From assembly GCF_000211835.1 (NCBI RefSeq), contig NZ_AEGR01000102.1, forward strand, positions 1-64,000: a stretch of DNA of 64,000 bases. Reading direction: 5' to 3'. Below, piece after piece: positions 1 through 10,342 of this stretch; within the stretch, counting starts at the first letter, position 1; the number at the start of each line of letters is the position of its first letter. The stretch is from Hylemonella gracilis ATCC 19624 (GTDB taxonomy: Bacteria > Pseudomonadota > Gammaproteobacteria > Burkholderiales > Burkholderiaceae_C). The notes beneath the pieces are model-generated. The model saw nothing but the letters and a program-made list of their open reading frames with translations. It made no database searches and was not told the origin of the DNA. Made by a program: the position numbers and the translations under genes.

Positions 1-172
1 CATCCTGTCTGAACGGAGCGCCGCAGGCGCGCAGTGAGTTATGCCGGACAGGCGTGCGCCGCCCTGACGCTGCGAAGTCGGCAAAGCCGACCGGCCCCGT
101 ATGAGCGACTTGGCGCACAGCCCGGCTTGCGCAACGCCACCCCAGCAAGCACACCAAACGCCAACAAACCCG
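1..172. other. Non-coding left edge, GC-rich intergenic sequence
   Basis: No convincing gene is seen between the window edge and the ybaK stop codon. The short open frames here lack family features and start sites. The segment near 15-45, with a CGCCGCAGGCGCGCAGTGAGT stretch, loosely resembles the GC-rich intergenic repeats near 42.9 and 56.1 kb. Confidence 0.4.
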
Positions 173-664
173 TCAATCCACCAACGCGCAATTCACCGTC
201 TTGGCATTCAGCAATTCCACGCACACCAACGGCGCAATCCCCACCAGATACCCGCGCTGCCCTCCATTGATGGCGATCCTGGGCAAGGCCAGGATGCTTT
301 CCTCGATGTAGACGGGCATCTCGCGCTTCGTCCCGAAAGGCGAGGTGCCGCCCACCAAGTAACCGCTGTGCCGGTTCGCCACCTCGGGCTTGCAGGGTTC
401 GACCGACTTAGCGCCGATTTGCCGCGCGAGGTTCTTGGTGGACACCTTGCGGTCGCCATGCATCAGCACGATCAAGGGCTTGGCGTCCTGGTCCTGCATG
501 ACCAGCGTCTTCACCACCTCGTGCTCCGGAAACCCAAGCTGCCGCGACGATTCCGCCGTGCCGCCGTGCTCCACGTAGTCGTACAGATGCTCGGTGAACA
601 CCACGCCGCGCGCCTTGAGCAAGGCCGTCGCAGGGGTTTCTGAAACGTGCTCTTTCTTCGCCAT
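173..664 (-). CDS. ybaK: Cys-tRNA(Pro)/Cys-tRNA(Cys) deacylase YbaK
   Basis: A 163-residue member of the YbaK/ProX-like aminoacyl-tRNA editing family, which hydrolyses tRNA charged with the wrong amino acid (YbaK clears Cys-tRNA(Pro)) in the cytoplasm. Family signatures seen are EVVKTLVMQD around residues 49-58, with the conserved lysine at 52, the SPFGTKREMPVYIEES block, and INGGQRGYLV near the C-terminus. Full length for the family. The start MAKKEHVSE is chosen because the open frame upstream only shadows the aldo/keto reductase gene, which ends 14 bases upstream on the same strand, so the two are probably co-transcribed. Confidence 0.93.
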   Translation of the reverse strand: MAKKEHVSETPATALLKARGVVFTEHLYDYVEHGGTAESSRQLGFPEHEVVKTLVMQDQDAKPLIVLMHGDRKVSTKNLARQIGAKSVEPCKPEVANRHSGYLVGGTSPFGTKREMPVYIEESILALPRIAINGGQRGYLVGIAPLVCVELLNAKTVNCALVD

Positions 665-678
665 GCACGAACGCCCGC

Positions 679-1767
679 TCAGACCGCCGGGTCGCGGATC
701 TCCTTGCGAATCTGGTCGATCGCCTGCAGCAACTCGGGCGACAGCGTCGTGCCCCAGGCGTCCAGGTCCTCGTCCAGCTGCGCCACCGAGGTCACGCCGA
801 TGATGGTGCTCGCCACCTGCCACTTGGTGTAGCAAAACGCCAGCGCCATGCGCGTCGGCGTCAGGCCATGCGCGCGGGCCAGCGCGTTGTAACGGCGCGC
901 GGCTTCCAGCGCCTCGGGGCGCCCCCAGCGCTGCTTGCGCGAAGACTCGAACTTGGTCAGACGAGCCTGCTCCGGCGCGCCGGGGCCGATGAAGCCGCTC
1001 GCGTCGTACTTGCCCGTCAAGGCGCCAAAGCCCAGCGGGGAATAGGCCAGCAATCCCACGTTCAGACGGTGCAGCGTTTCGTCCAGCCCGTTCTCCACCG
1101 TGCGGTTGCTCAGGCAATAGGGGTTCTGCACCGTGGCCACGCGCGGCAGGCCATGTTGCTCGGCCAGGCGCACGAACTCGTGCACGCCGTAAGGCGTTTC
1201 GTTGGACAGACCGATGGCACGCACCTTGCCGGCCTTCACCAGCTTGTCCATCGCCTCCAGCTGAGCGAGGATGGGCGTGAGCTTCGCGTCTTCCTTCTTG
1301 GATTTCTCCACGTCGAAATACATGGCGCCGAAAGCCGGCACGTGGCGCACCGGCCAGTGGATCTGGTAGAGATCGATGACGTCCGTCTTCATCCGCTTGA
1401 GGCTGCCTTCGCAGGCCGCGATGATGTCGGCGGGCGTAACGTCCGTCGCGCCATTGCGCACCCAAGGCATGCCCCGCGAGGGCCCGGCCACCTTGGTCGC
1501 CAGCACCATCTTCTTGCGGGCGTCGGGGCGCTTGGCGAGCCAATTGCCGATGATTTTCTCGGTGGCGTTGAAGGTTTCAGCCCGCGCGGGCACCGAGTAC
1601 ATCTCGGCGGTGTCCAGGAAGTTCACGCCACGGTCCAGGGAACGGTCCAGGATGGCGTGCGCGTCCGCCTCACTCACCTGCTCGCCAAAGGTCATCGTGC
1701 CCAGACAGATGGGCGTGACGCGCAGGTCGCTGGTGCCAAGCGGGACGAGGTTCATCGCAGGGGTCAT
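679..1767 (-). CDS. tas: Tas-like NADP(H)-dependent aldo/keto reductase
   Basis: A 362-residue soluble aldo/keto reductase that reduces carbonyl substrates with NADPH in a TIM barrel. It starts MTPAMNLVPLGTSDLRV and shows LGTMTFGEQVSEADAH, DTAEMYSVP (catalytic Asp and Tyr), ATKVAGPSRG (catalytic Lys) and YQIHWP (catalytic His), a pattern close to Escherichia coli Tas. Family length is about 346 residues. A second in-frame Met four codons downstream (1755) is an equally possible start; a purine-rich GAAAGA lies just before the first. Physiological substrate unknown. Lies upstream of ybaK on the same strand and divergent from the alpha/beta hydrolase. Confidence 0.92.
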   Translation of the reverse strand: MTPAMNLVPLGTSDLRVTPICLGTMTFGEQVSEADAHAILDRSLDRGVNFLDTAEMYSVPARAETFNATEKIIGNWLAKRPDARKKMVLATKVAGPSRGMPWVRNGATDVTPADIIAACEGSLKRMKTDVIDLYQIHWPVRHVPAFGAMYFDVEKSKKEDAKLTPILAQLEAMDKLVKAGKVRAIGLSNETPYGVHEFVRLAEQHGLPRVATVQNPYCLSNRTVENGLDETLHRLNVGLLAYSPLGFGALTGKYDASGFIGPGAPEQARLTKFESSRKQRWGRPEALEAARRYNALARAHGLTPTRMALAFCYTKWQVASTIIGVTSVAQLDEDLDAWGTTLSPELLQAIDQIRKEIRDPAV

Positions 1768-1884
1768 GGTGTCTTTCTTTCTCGGGTTCGAAGGAATGCC
1801 CGGCGAGTTTACGGCCAGCCACGGCGCGGCGCCGGAGTCACGCCATTGACTGAGCGCGTCGGCAGGCCTTCGTATGATCAGGCC

Positions 1885-2850
1885 ATGTACCAGCCTCGTC
1901 GCGTTGCCCACAGCGGCCATGTCCCCGTCCGTACCCTGAACTACCACGTGCTGCGCTGGGGACCCGAAGGAACACACGCGGGCGCGCAGGCCGGCGCCCA
2001 ACCACCCCTGGTGCTGATGCACGGCTGGATGGACGTGGCCGCGTCCTTCCAGTTCGTGGTGGACGCCTTTAGTGAGTCCTTCGTGCAGGGTCGTCCCATC
2101 ATCGCGGCGGACTGGCGCGGCTTTGGCCTGACCCAAGGTCCCGTGCAAGACCACTACGGGTTCCCCGACTACCTGGCCGACCTGGACTTCCTGCTGGACC
2201 AGATCGCCCCCGGCCAGCCGGTGGACTTGCTGGGCCACAGCATGGGCGGCAACGTAGTCATGCTGTACGCGGGTGCTCGGCCCCAACGCATCCGCCGCCT
2301 CATCAACCTCGAAGGCTTTGGCCTGCCCGCCACCCAGCCCGAGCAGGCCCCCGCGCGTCACGCCACGTGGATGGATGAACTGAAGCAATTTCATCGCGGT
2401 GAGTTGGCGCTCAAAACCTATGCCGACGCTGACGGCGTGGCTCGTCGGCTCATAAAGACCAACCCGCGCCTGCCCGAGGACAAGGCGCAATGGCTGGCGC
2501 GGCAATGGGCTCGGCCCATCACGCAGGGGCCGAACCAGGGCTCGTGGGAAATCCTGGGCGACGCCGCGCACAAGATTGTCAACCCCCAGCTCTACCGGGT
2601 GGAGGAAGTGCGGGCCGCCTACGCCGCCATCACTGCCCCGGTGCTGGTCGTCGAGGCCTCCGAGACACAAATGGAACAGTGGTGGCAAGGCCGCTACAGC
2701 CTGGCGGAATTCCATGAGCGGCTGCAGTCCGTGCCTCGCTTGCACCGCGAAGTGATCCAAGACGCCGCGCACATGCTGCATCACGATCAACCCGAACAGC
2801 TGGCCAGCTTGATCGAAGATTTCCTCACGGCGGAAGCTCCGCTGCCCTGA
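1885..2850 (+). CDS. Alpha/beta-fold hydrolase
   Basis: A 321-residue alpha/beta hydrolase of unknown substrate. Seen: an oxyanion-hole type HGWMD motif near residue 50, the nucleophile elbow GHSMGG with Ser119, and a C-terminal His in the segment QDAAHMLHHDQP consistent with the catalytic triad. No signal peptide, so probably cytoplasmic. The start MYQPRRVAHSG is taken because it is the first Met clear of the divergent aldo/keto reductase promoter region. The gene stands alone between that reductase and a small exported protein. Could be an esterase, epoxide hydrolase or C-C hydrolase; the sequence alone does not decide. Confidence 0.88.
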   Translation: MYQPRRVAHSGHVPVRTLNYHVLRWGPEGTHAGAQAGAQPPLVLMHGWMDVAASFQFVVDAFSESFVQGRPIIAADWRGFGLTQGPVQDHYGFPDYLADLDFLLDQIAPGQPVDLLGHSMGGNVVMLYAGARPQRIRRLINLEGFGLPATQPEQAPARHATWMDELKQFHRGELALKTYADADGVARRLIKTNPRLPEDKAQWLARQWARPITQGPNQGSWEILGDAAHKIVNPQLYRVEEVRAAYAAITAPVLVVEASETQMEQWWQGRYSLAEFHERLQSVPRLHREVIQDAAHMLHHDQPEQLASLIEDFLTAEAPLP

Positions 2851-2922
2851 AGCGCTGCGAAGTGCCCTGAGAATACGGCCCTCACCTGCTCTCGGACGCC
2901 CCTGTCCGCCCCGATCCGGTCC

Positions 2923-3453
2923 ATGCACGCTCTCTTGTCTCGTCTCGCCCTTGCCGCCCTGATGCTGGGCGCCCTCCACAGTCACAGTCATGCGCGGGAT
3001 TTGCCCCCGCAAGACAGCGCGGTGCCCTCTGACGCCACCGATGAGCCCCTGGAATTTCCGTGGAAGCTCACCGCCGTGCCCTATGCCTACCACTGGCATC
3101 ACAACCCGGAGCATCGGGAAGTCTTCATCCTCTCCCTGGAAAAGCAGCAAGACACCCAGCAGTTGCTCGGTCTGGCCGTGTTCCGCAACTCCTTTGGCCA
3201 GCCCTCGGCCTATGCTTACGCGGGCTACCAGCAACAGGACTTTTTGGACACGCCCCGGCTGTCGGCCAAGGTCACCGCGGGCATCATCTACGGCTACACA
3301 GGCCAATACGCCGACAAAGTGCCGCTGAACCACAACGGCTTTTCCCCCGGCATCGTCCCAGCCTTGGGCTACCAGGTCAGCACCCGCGACAGCGTGCAGT
3401 TGATGGTGCTGGGCACCGCGGGTTTTGCCCTGGGCTTCGACCACAGCTTCTGA
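2923..3453 (+). CDS. Small exported protein, probably outer-membrane beta-barrel
   Basis: 176 residues beginning with a clear signal peptide (charged start, hydrophobic [13 protein letters not shown], cleavage near HSHA-RD). The mature part is rich in aromatic residues and alternating patterns ([35 protein letters not shown]) and ends in Phe, the typical last residue of outer-membrane barrels. About 150 mature residues would suit a small barrel such as PagP, but I see no PagP catalytic signature. Its place just before prfB, with a 129-base gap, gives no functional hint. Function unknown. Confidence 0.7.
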   Translation: MHALLSRLALAALMLGALHSHSHARDLPPQDSAVPSDATDEPLEFPWKLTAVPYAYHWHHNPEHREVFILSLEKQQDTQQLLGLAVFRNSFGQPSAYAYAGYQQQDFLDTPRLSAKVTAGIIYGYTGQYADKVPLNHNGFSPGIVPALGYQVSTRDSVQLMVLGTAGFALGFDHSF

Positions 3454-3582
3454 AACATCCCTGGCCGGTCCGGGGTGTCCGGCGGGCGTCCTTGGGAACC
3501 TAAAATACGGGGTTTTCGGAATCGGAACGCTGCCGTCGGCAGCCCGCTCAGAACACCTCGGAACACGACAGGACTCCCCACC

Positions 3583-4687
3583 ATGGACGCAGAACAGATC
3601 AACGCCATCGGCGCTCAACTGGCCGACCTCAGCCAGCGCACGGTCGAACTTCGGGGGTATCTTTGACTACGATGCCAAGGCTGAACGGCTGAGGACGGTC
3701 AACGCCTCCTTGGAAGACCCCACGGTCTGGAACGACCCCAAGAAGGCGCAGGAACTCGGCAAGGAGAAAAAGTCGCTGGACGAAGTGGTCGTCACGCTCA
3801 ACCGGCTGACCAGCGAACTGGCCGACAACTCCGAGCTCTTCGAGATGAGCAAGGAAGACGGTGACGAAGCGGGCCTGCGGACCATCCAGGCCGAGGCTGG
3901 CAAGCTCGCGGAAATCGTTGAGAAGCTCGAATTCCGCCGCATGTTCAACAACCCGGCCGACCCCCTGCCCGCCTTCCTGGACATCCAGGCCGGCGCGGGC
4001 GGCACCGAGGCCTGCGACTGGGCCAGCATGCTGCTGCGCCAGTACCTCAAGTACGCCGAGCGCAAGGGCTTCAAGGCCACGGTGGAAGACGAAACCCCGG
4101 GCGACACGGCTGGCATCAAGAGCGCGACCATCAAGATCGAGGGCGACTACGCCTTCGGCCTGCTGCGCACCGAAACGGGCGTGCACCGCCTGGTGCGCAA
4201 GTCGCCCTTCGACAGTTCGGGCGGGCGCCACACCAGCTTCGCGTCGATCTTCGTCTACCCGGAAATCGACGACACCATCGAGATCGAAATCAACCCGGCC
4301 GACGTGCGCACCGACACCTTCCGCGCCAGCGGCGCGGGCGGCCAGCACATCAACAAGACCGACTCGGCCGTGCGCCTGACCCACATCCCCACCGGCATCG
4401 TGGTGCAGTGCCAGGACGGCCGCAGCCAGCACAGCAACCGCGACGTGGCCTGGAAACGCCTGCGCAGCCGTCTCTACGACTTTGAAATGCGCAAGCGCAT
4501 GGAAGAGCAGCAGAAGCTCGAGGACACCAAGACCGACGTGGGCTGGGGCCACCAGATCCGCAGCTACGTGCTGGACCAGAGCCGCATCAAGGACCTGCGC
4601 ACCAACTACGAGACCTCGGCCACCCAGAAGGTTCTGGATGGCGATCTCGACCCATTCATCGAAGCCTCACTGAAGCAGGGAGTCTGA
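3583..4687 (+). CDS. prfB: Peptide chain release factor 2 (programmed +1 frameshift)
   Basis: RF2 recognises UGA and UAA stop codons and triggers peptide release on the ribosome. The gene has two frames: 27 codons from ATG at 3583 end at an in-frame TGA (3664-3666), and the protein continues in the +1 frame from GAC at 3665-3667, giving 367 residues (E. coli 365). Seen: the SPF tripeptide in KSPFDSSGG that reads the stop codon, and the catalytic GGQ at about 252-254 in [13 protein letters not shown]. The next gene, pepN, starts 4 bases after the stop and is probably co-transcribed. The frameshift lets RF2 control its own level. Confidence 0.97.
3652..3667 (+). promoter_or_regulatory. RF2 programmed +1 frameshift site
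   Basis: Reads CGG GGG TAT CTT TGA C: an internal Shine-Dalgarno-like G-run, the CTT slippery codon and a weak in-frame UGA followed by C, the classical autoregulatory site of prfB. Slippage by one base at CTT gives LRGYL-DYDAK. When RF2 is scarce the ribosome pauses at UGA and shifts; when RF2 is plentiful it terminates. Confidence 0.95.
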
Positions 4688-4691
4688 AATC

Positions 4692-7346
4692 ATGCGTGAA
4701 GGACAAACCACCGTCATCCGGCGCGAGGACTACGCGGCCCCCGCCTACTGGATCGACAGCGTCGAGCTGACTTTCGACCTGGACCCGGCCAAGACCCGCG
4801 TGCTCAACAAGATGCGCCTGCGCCGCAACCCCGAGGTCGCGGCCCAGGCCCTGAAGCTCGATGGCGAGGAACTCAACTTGGCGCGCGTGCTGGTCAACGG
4901 CCAGGGCACGAGCTTCAAGACCGAGGGCGACCAGCTGGTGCTGGAGAACCTGCCCACGGTTACAGACGCCTTCGACCTCGAAATCTTCACGACCTGCGCG
5001 CCCGAGAAAAACAGCAAGCTCATGGGCCTGTACGTGAGCCAGGGCACGTTCTTCACGCAATGCGAAGCCGAGGGCTTTCGCCGCATCACCTACTTCTTGG
5101 ACCGCCCGGACGTGATGGCCAGCTACACCGTCACCCTGCGAGCGGACAAGAAGAAGTACCCCGTGCTGCTGTCCAACGGCAACCTGGTCGAGCAAGGCGA
5201 TCTGGACGGCGGCCGTCACTACGCCAAGTGGGTCGATCCGCACAAGAAGCCCTGCTACCTCTTCGCCCTGGTGGCGGGCCAGCTGGTCGCGCGCGAGCAG
5301 CGCATCAAGGCGCGCAACGGCCGCGAGCACCTGTTGCAGGTCTACGTGCGCCCGGGCGACCTGGACAAGACCGAGCACGCGATGAACTCGCTGATGGCTT
5401 CCATCGCCTGGGACGAAGCACGCTTCAAGCTGCCGCTGGACCTGGACCGCTTCATGATCGTCGCGACGAGCGACTTCAACATGGGCGCGATGGAGAACAA
5501 GGGCCTCAACGTCTTCAACACCAAGTTCGTGCTGGCCAGCCAGGCCACCGCCACCGATGTCGATTACGCCAACATCGAAAGCGTGGTGGGCCACGAATAC
5601 TTCCACAACTGGACCGGCAACCGCGTGACCTGCCGCGACTGGTTTCAGCTTTCGCTCAAGGAAGGCCTGACCGTCTTCCGCGATCAGGAGTTCAGCATGG
5701 ACCTGGCCGGCGAGGCCAGCGCCCGCGCGGTCAAGCGCATCGAGGACGTGCGCGTGCTGCGCACCGCCCAGTTCCCCGAGGACGCGGGCCCCATGGCCCA
5801 CCCGGTGCGGCCCGACAGCTACATCGAGATCAACAATTTTTACACCGTCACGGTGTACGAAAAGGGTTCGGAAGTCGTGCGCATGCAGCAGACGCTGACG
5901 TCACGCGAAGGCTTCGCCAAGGGCATGGCCCTGTACTTCCAGCGCCACGACGGCCAGGCCGTGACCTGCGACGACTTCGCCCAAGCCATAGCCGACGCGA
6001 ACCCCAGCTCTGAGCTGGCGCGCCTGCTGCCTCAATTCAAGCGCTGGTACAGCCAGGCGGGCACGCCCCAGGTCGCGGCACGCGGCCACTACGACGCGGC
6101 GGCGCAGCGCTACACGCTGACGCTCACGCAAAGCTGCCCGCCGACGCCCGGCCAGGCCGAGAAGCTGCCCTTCGTCATCCCCGTGGCCCTGGGCCTGCTG
6201 TACGCCGACGGCCTTGAAATCCCCGGCAGCGCTCGCACCGTGGTGCTCAGCGACGCGCAGACCGAGGTGGTGTTCGAGGGCGTGGCGTCCGAGCCCGTGC
6301 CCTCGCTGCTGCGCGGCTTCAGCGCGCCGGTGGTGCTGCGCTACGACTACAGCGATGCCGAGCTGCTGACGCTGCTCGCCCACGACAGCGATCCCTTCAA
6401 CCGCTGGGAAGCCGGCCAGCGCTTGGCGCTCAAGCGCGCCCTGGCGACCATCGCCAGCGGCGCCACCGAGCAGCCCTTGGACGCGGCCTACCTGGACGCG
6501 ATGCGCGCCGTGCTGCGCCACCCGCAGCTGGACGCGGCCTTCAAGGAACTCGTCCTCACCCTGCCCTCGGAGACCTACATCGCCGAGCAGCTGGAGGTCG
6601 TCGACCCGCAACGCGTGCATGCCGTGCGCGAGGCCATGCGCGGCCAGCTGGCGCTGGAGCTGCGCGAGGACTGGGCCTGGGCCTACGAGCAGCACCACGA
6701 CACCGGCGCCTATCGGCCCGATGCCGTCTCCTCGGGCCGGCGCGCGCTGGCGGGCCTGGCGCTGGCCATGCTCTGCCTGGCCGCGCGCGAAACCGGCGAC
6801 GTGGTCTGGCCCGGCAAGACCTACCAGCGCTTCAAGGACGCGGGCAACATGACGGACCGCTTCAACGCCCTGGCCGCGCTGGTGCAAAGCGGCCACGCCC
6901 TGGCTCGTGACGCCCTGCAGCGCTTCCACGCCCTCTTCAAGAACGAGGCGCTGGTGCTGGACAAGTGGTTCGCCCTGCAAGCTGGCGCATCGGACCGCGG
7001 TGGCGACGTGCTGCCCGCCGTCAAGCAACTCATGAAGCACCCGGACTTCACGCTCAAGAACCCCAACCGCGCCCGCAGCCTGATCTTCAGCTACTGCAGC
7101 GCCAACCCCGGCGCCTTCCACCGCGCCGACGCGGCCGGTTATGTGTACTGGAGCGAGCGCGTGCTGGAGCTCGACGCCCTCAACCCGCAGGTCGCCGCGC
7201 GTCTGGCGCGCGCTCTCGACCGCTGGAAGAAGCTGGCCGAGCCCTACCGCCACGCCGCCCGCGAAGCCATCGCCCGCGTGGCCGCCAAGCCGGACCTGAG
7301 CAACGACGTGCGTGAAGTCGTGAGCCGCGCACTCGCCGAAGAATGA
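4692..7346 (+). CDS. pepN: Aminopeptidase N (M1 family)
   Basis: An 884-residue cytoplasmic zinc aminopeptidase that removes N-terminal residues from peptides (E. coli PepN 870). Seen: the substrate-anchoring GAMEN motif at about 265-269, the HEYFH zinc motif at 301-305 with catalytic Glu302, and the third ligand Glu324 in [13 protein letters not shown], the exact HExxH-x18-E spacing of family M1. A DUF3458-type middle and helical C-terminal part follow. Starts 4 bases after prfB and is followed 13 bases later by fbp, so the three form a probable operon. Confidence 0.97.
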   Translation: MREGQTTVIRREDYAAPAYWIDSVELTFDLDPAKTRVLNKMRLRRNPEVAAQALKLDGEELNLARVLVNGQGTSFKTEGDQLVLENLPTVTDAFDLEIFTTCAPEKNSKLMGLYVSQGTFFTQCEAEGFRRITYFLDRPDVMASYTVTLRADKKKYPVLLSNGNLVEQGDLDGGRHYAKWVDPHKKPCYLFALVAGQLVAREQRIKARNGREHLLQVYVRPGDLDKTEHAMNSLMASIAWDEARFKLPLDLDRFMIVATSDFNMGAMENKGLNVFNTKFVLASQATATDVDYANIESVVGHEYFHNWTGNRVTCRDWFQLSLKEGLTVFRDQEFSMDLAGEASARAVKRIEDVRVLRTAQFPEDAGPMAHPVRPDSYIEINNFYTVTVYEKGSEVVRMQQTLTSREGFAKGMALYFQRHDGQAVTCDDFAQAIADANPSSELARLLPQFKRWYSQAGTPQVAARGHYDAAAQRYTLTLTQSCPPTPGQAEKLPFVIPVALGLLYADGLEIPGSARTVVLSDAQTEVVFEGVASEPVPSLLRGFSAPVVLRYDYSDAELLTLLAHDSDPFNRWEAGQRLALKRALATIASGATEQPLDAAYLDAMRAVLRHPQLDAAFKELVLTLPSETYIAEQLEVVDPQRVHAVREAMRGQLALELREDWAWAYEQHHDTGAYRPDAVSSGRRALAGLALAMLCLAARETGDVVWPGKTYQRFKDAGNMTDRFNALAALVQSGHALARDALQRFHALFKNEALVLDKWFALQAGASDRGGDVLPAVKQLMKHPDFTLKNPNRARSLIFSYCSANPGAFHRADAAGYVYWSERVLELDALNPQVAARLARALDRWKKLAEPYRHAAREAIARVAAKPDLSNDVREVVSRALAEE

Positions 7347-7359
7347 ACGAGACCCGAAC

Positions 7360-8376
7360 ATGAGCCAGAAAATTTCCCTCAGCCGCTACCTCGTTGAACA
7401 GCAGCGCGTGCACGGCCACATCCCGTCCGAGCTGCGCCTGCTGCTCGAGGTGGTGGCGCGCGCCTGCAAGAGCATCAGCCACGCGGTCAACAAGGGCGCA
7501 CTCGGCGGCGTGCTGGGCAGCGCCGACAGCGAGAACGTGCAGGGCGAGGTGCAGAAGAAGCTGGACATCATCGCCAACGAGGTGCTGATCGAGGCCAATG
7601 AATGGGGCGGTCACCTGGCCGCCATGGCCAGCGAGGAGATGGACAGCATCTACGCCGTGCCCAACCGCTACCCGCAGGGCGAGTACCTGCTGCTGTTCGA
7701 CCCCCTGGACGGCAGCAGCAACATCGACGTGAATGTGAGCATCGGCACCATCTTCAGCGTGCTCAAGAAGCCGAACGATGACCCGCGCAAGGTTGAGGCG
7801 GTCAGCGAAGCCGACTTCCTGCAGGCCGGCAAGCAGCAGGTCGCGGCGGGCTACTGCGTCTACGGCCCTCAGACCACGCTGGTGCTGACCGTGGGTGACG
7901 GTGTGGCCATGTTCACGCTGGACCGCGAGCAAGGCTCCTTTGTGCTCACGCAGGAGAACGTGCGCATTCCCGAGGACACGAAGGAATTCGCCATCAATAT
8001 GTCGAACATGCGCCACTGGGATGCGCCGGTGAAACGCTACATCGACGAATGCCTGCAGGGCAAGGAAGGCCCGCGCGGCAAGGACTTCAACATGCGCTGG
8101 ATCGCCAGCATGGTGGCCGATGTGCACCGCATCCTCACGCGCGGCGGCGTCTTCATGTACCCCTGGGACAAGCGCGAGCCGGACAAGCCGGGCAAGCTGC
8201 GCCTGATGTACGAGGCCAACCCCATGAGCTGGCTGGTTGAGCAGGCCGGCGGCGCGTCCACCAACGGCCGCCAGCGCATCTTGGACATCCAACCCCAGAA
8301 GCTGCACGAACGCGTGAGCGTCATCCTCGGCAGCAAGAACGAAGTGGAACGGGTGACGGCTTACCACCAGGCCTGA
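7360..8376 (+). CDS. fbp: Class I fructose-1,6-bisphosphatase
   Basis: 338 residues, full length for FBPase class I. Hydrolyses fructose 1,6-bisphosphate to fructose 6-phosphate in gluconeogenesis. The metal-binding signature [18 protein letters not shown] and the upstream acidic pair in ASEEMDSIY are present, as are the sugar-phosphate-binding [14 protein letters not shown] and GGVFMYPWD segments. It lies 13 bases after pepN and ends before a strong intrinsic terminator at 8412-8446, which closes this operon. Confidence 0.97.
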   Translation: MSQKISLSRYLVEQQRVHGHIPSELRLLLEVVARACKSISHAVNKGALGGVLGSADSENVQGEVQKKLDIIANEVLIEANEWGGHLAAMASEEMDSIYAVPNRYPQGEYLLLFDPLDGSSNIDVNVSIGTIFSVLKKPNDDPRKVEAVSEADFLQAGKQQVAAGYCVYGPQTTLVLTVGDGVAMFTLDREQGSFVLTQENVRIPEDTKEFAINMSNMRHWDAPVKRYIDECLQGKEGPRGKDFNMRWIASMVADVHRILTRGGVFMYPWDKREPDKPGKLRLMYEANPMSWLVEQAGGASTNGRQRILDIQPQKLHERVSVILGSKNEVERVTAYHQA

Positions 8377-8411
8377 GCCCAAGCGAGGCGCACAAGCACG
8401 GCGCACAAAGG

Positions 8412-8446
8412 CCGATGCCCGGACAAGCCGGGCATCGGTTTTTTTT
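8412..8446 (+). terminator. Rho-independent terminator after fbp
   Basis: A perfect 11-base-pair stem (8412-8422 with 8428-8438), a 5-base loop and a run of eight T. The best intrinsic terminator in the window; it ends the prfB-pepN-fbp transcript. Confidence 0.95.
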
Positions 8447-8535
8447 ATGGAACCCAGGGAGCCACTGCCCGCTCAGGTTCCCCCATCGACGTCGCCTCTC
8501 TCTGTCTCTCTCACAGTTTTGGCTGTATTCCTCAC

Positions 8536-8554
8536 GCGGTGCCTGCGGCACCGC
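8536..8554 (-). terminator. Stem-loop downstream of the first Bug gene (possible weak terminator)
   Basis: An 8-base-pair perfect GC-rich stem (8536-8543 with 8547-8554) with a 3-base loop, directly after the minus-strand Bug receptor stop codon. No T-run follows, so termination would have to be weak or Rho-assisted. Confidence 0.4.
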
Positions 8555-8558
8555 TTGC

Positions 8559-9545
8559 TCATTCAGGCGTGATGTTGTTGCGCTTGATGAACTGGCCCCA
8601 GTGCTCACGCTCCTTGCGCAGTTCGACTGCGAAGGCCTCGGGCGTGTCCAGCACGGGGATCAGGGCCTGCTGCTCCAGCCGTTGGCGCACGGCCGGATTG
8701 TGGAAAGCCTTGCTGATTTCCGCGCTGAGCTTCTTGATGATGGGCGCGGGTGTCTTGGCCGGCGCCATGATGCTGAAGGACGTCCAGGCACGCACGTTCA
8801 GACCCGCTTCCTGCAAGGTCGGCACGTTGGGCAGCAGCGGGGTTTTTTCGTTCACCGCCAGCGCGACGACTTTGCCCGCCTTGATGTACTGGTCGATCGT
8901 GGCCAGGTCGGTGTACATGAAATGGAGCTGACCGCCCAAGAGGTCCTGGTAGGCGGGCGCCACACCCTTGTAAGGCACATGCGTGAAGCGCGCGCCCGAG
9001 GCTTCTTCCAGCATGCGCACGCCGATGTAGGGCGGGCTGCCCACGCCAGCGGAGCCATAAAAGTACTTGGCGCTTTCTTGCTTGCCGGCCGCGATCAGGT
9101 CCTTCACCGTCTTCCAACCCGTGGACGGCGACGCGACCAGCACCATGGGCGCCATCACGCCCCGGCTCACCGGCATCAGGTCACGCTCGGCGTCGAAGGG
9201 CATGCTCTTCATGATCACCGGGTTGATGCCCAGCGAGGAATTGGACGCGATGAGCAAGGTGTAGCCATCGGGCGTGGACTTGGCCGCCAGATCGGCGCCA
9301 ATGTTGCCGCTAGCGCCCGGCTTGTTGTCCACCACGAAGGACTGCTTGAGCTGCTCCGACAGCGCCTGCGTCAGCAGTCGCGCGAAGGCATCGGTGCCGC
9401 CGCCTGGTGAGGAGGGCACGATGACACGCACCGGACGCGAGGGCCAGTCCTGCTGCGCCTGCGCCGCGAACGGCAACCCCACCGCCGCGGCCAACAGGAC
9501 CGCTGCGGCCGCGTGGCGGCGTGCGAGGGAAAACAAAGTCTGCAT
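8559..9545 (-). CDS. Bug/TctC-family tripartite tricarboxylate transporter substrate-binding protein
   Basis: A 328-residue periplasmic solute receptor of the Bordetella uptake gene (Bug/TctC) family. The signal peptide has a basic start and hydrophobic AAAAVLLAAAVGLPFAAQA before cleavage at about residue 30. The mature start WPSRPVRVIVPSSPGGGTD is the hallmark of the family; the carboxylate-binding loop follows. Last gene of a four-gene minus-strand set with an aldolase, a decarboxylase-like protein and a citrate-synthase fusion, 45 bases after the aldolase, so its ligand is probably a carboxylic acid handled by them. No TctA/TctB genes are adjacent. Confidence 0.93.
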   Translation of the reverse strand: MQTLFSLARRHAAAAVLLAAAVGLPFAAQAQQDWPSRPVRVIVPSSPGGGTDAFARLLTQALSEQLKQSFVVDNKPGASGNIGADLAAKSTPDGYTLLIASNSSLGINPVIMKSMPFDAERDLMPVSRGVMAPMVLVASPSTGWKTVKDLIAAGKQESAKYFYGSAGVGSPPYIGVRMLEEASGARFTHVPYKGVAPAYQDLLGGQLHFMYTDLATIDQYIKAGKVVALAVNEKTPLLPNVPTLQEAGLNVRAWTSFSIMAPAKTPAPIIKKLSAEISKAFHNPAVRQRLEQQALIPVLDTPEAFAVELRKEREHWGQFIKRNNITPE

Positions 9546-9590
9546 GGTGATCTCCTGGTGTGGTTGTGATGTGAATCGCCGCCGCCCTCG

Positions 9591-10328
9591 TCACGAACGC
9601 CGGCGTTCGGCCGCTTGTTTCCAGAGGTTCCAGGGGCGCTCGACCTGCCCCTCCGTGCTGTCCATGGACGCCTGGCATTCGCCCGGCGTCAGAAACTCGG
9701 GGTCGCCCAGCTGCGTGGCCTGCAGTTGCAGGCGCGCGTTGATCTCCGCGTAGACCGCGCGGTACACGGCCAGCTTGAGCGAGGGCGCCACCACGGTGGA
9801 GCCATGGCCGCGCATCAGCACGATGTGCGCGCTGCCCAGGCGCTCGGCCAGCGCGCTGCCCAAACGGTCGTCACGCACCAGCAGGTCGCTCGCGTCGCCC
9901 GCGGTCTCGCGGATTTCAAACAAGGGTGTGCCCGCGCCCAGGAAACCGCTCATGTGGCAGACCGGCGCCAGCCGAGTGCGGCGCGACACGGTGAAGGGCA
10001 CGACCGAGGCCGAGTGACTGTGCACGACGGCGATCACGTCCGGACGGGCGCGGTAGATCGCGCCATGGATGAAGCGCTCCAAGTAGACGCGCCGGTCGCC
10101 GGCGTCCAGGGGCGTGCCGTCCAGCGCGAACTGCACGATGTCCTCGGCCTGCACCTGCCCAGGCGCCATGTTGCGCGCCAGCAGGAAGCGCTGGGGATGC
10201 ACGTCGTGGCGCACACTGACGTGGCCGAAGGCATCCACCACGCCCTGGTCAAACAGGATGTGGTTGGCGGACACGAGGTCCGCGACCAGCGAGGCAGAGG
10301 GAGACTGGGCCGTCATGTGCGCGGTCAT
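9591..10328 (-). CDS. Class II aldolase/adducin family protein
   Basis: 245 residues. A cytoplasmic zinc-dependent class II aldolase-type fold (relatives include fuculose-1-phosphate aldolase, ribulose-phosphate epimerase and aromatic hydroxy-acid decarboxylases). Metal-ligand candidates are His103 and His105 in VVHSHSAS and His175 in MRGHGS; an acidic catalytic candidate is Glu84 in YLERFIHG. It starts 14 bases after the decarboxylase-like gene and is followed by the Bug receptor, so it probably acts in the same catabolic step series. Whether it works as an aldolase or a decarboxylase cannot be told from sequence. Confidence 0.88.
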   Translation of the reverse strand: MTAHMTAQSPSASLVADLVSANHILFDQGVVDAFGHVSVRHDVHPQRFLLARNMAPGQVQAEDIVQFALDGTPLDAGDRRVYLERFIHGAIYRARPDVIAVVHSHSASVVPFTVSRRTRLAPVCHMSGFLGAGTPLFEIRETAGDASDLLVRDDRLGSALAERLGSAHIVLMRGHGSTVVAPSLKLAVYRAVYAEINARLQLQATQLGDPEFLTPGECQASMDSTEGQVERPWNLWKQAAERRRS

Positions 10329-10342
10329 GGTGTCGTTGTCCT

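Noticed and set aside
34-270. Short open frames at the left edge
   Set aside because: Overlap each other on both strands, lack motifs, and cross the end of ybaK.
1768-3618. Large minus-strand extension upstream of the Tas-like gene
   Set aside because: It would overlap the alpha/beta hydrolase and the exported-protein gene entirely; the real start is at 1767.
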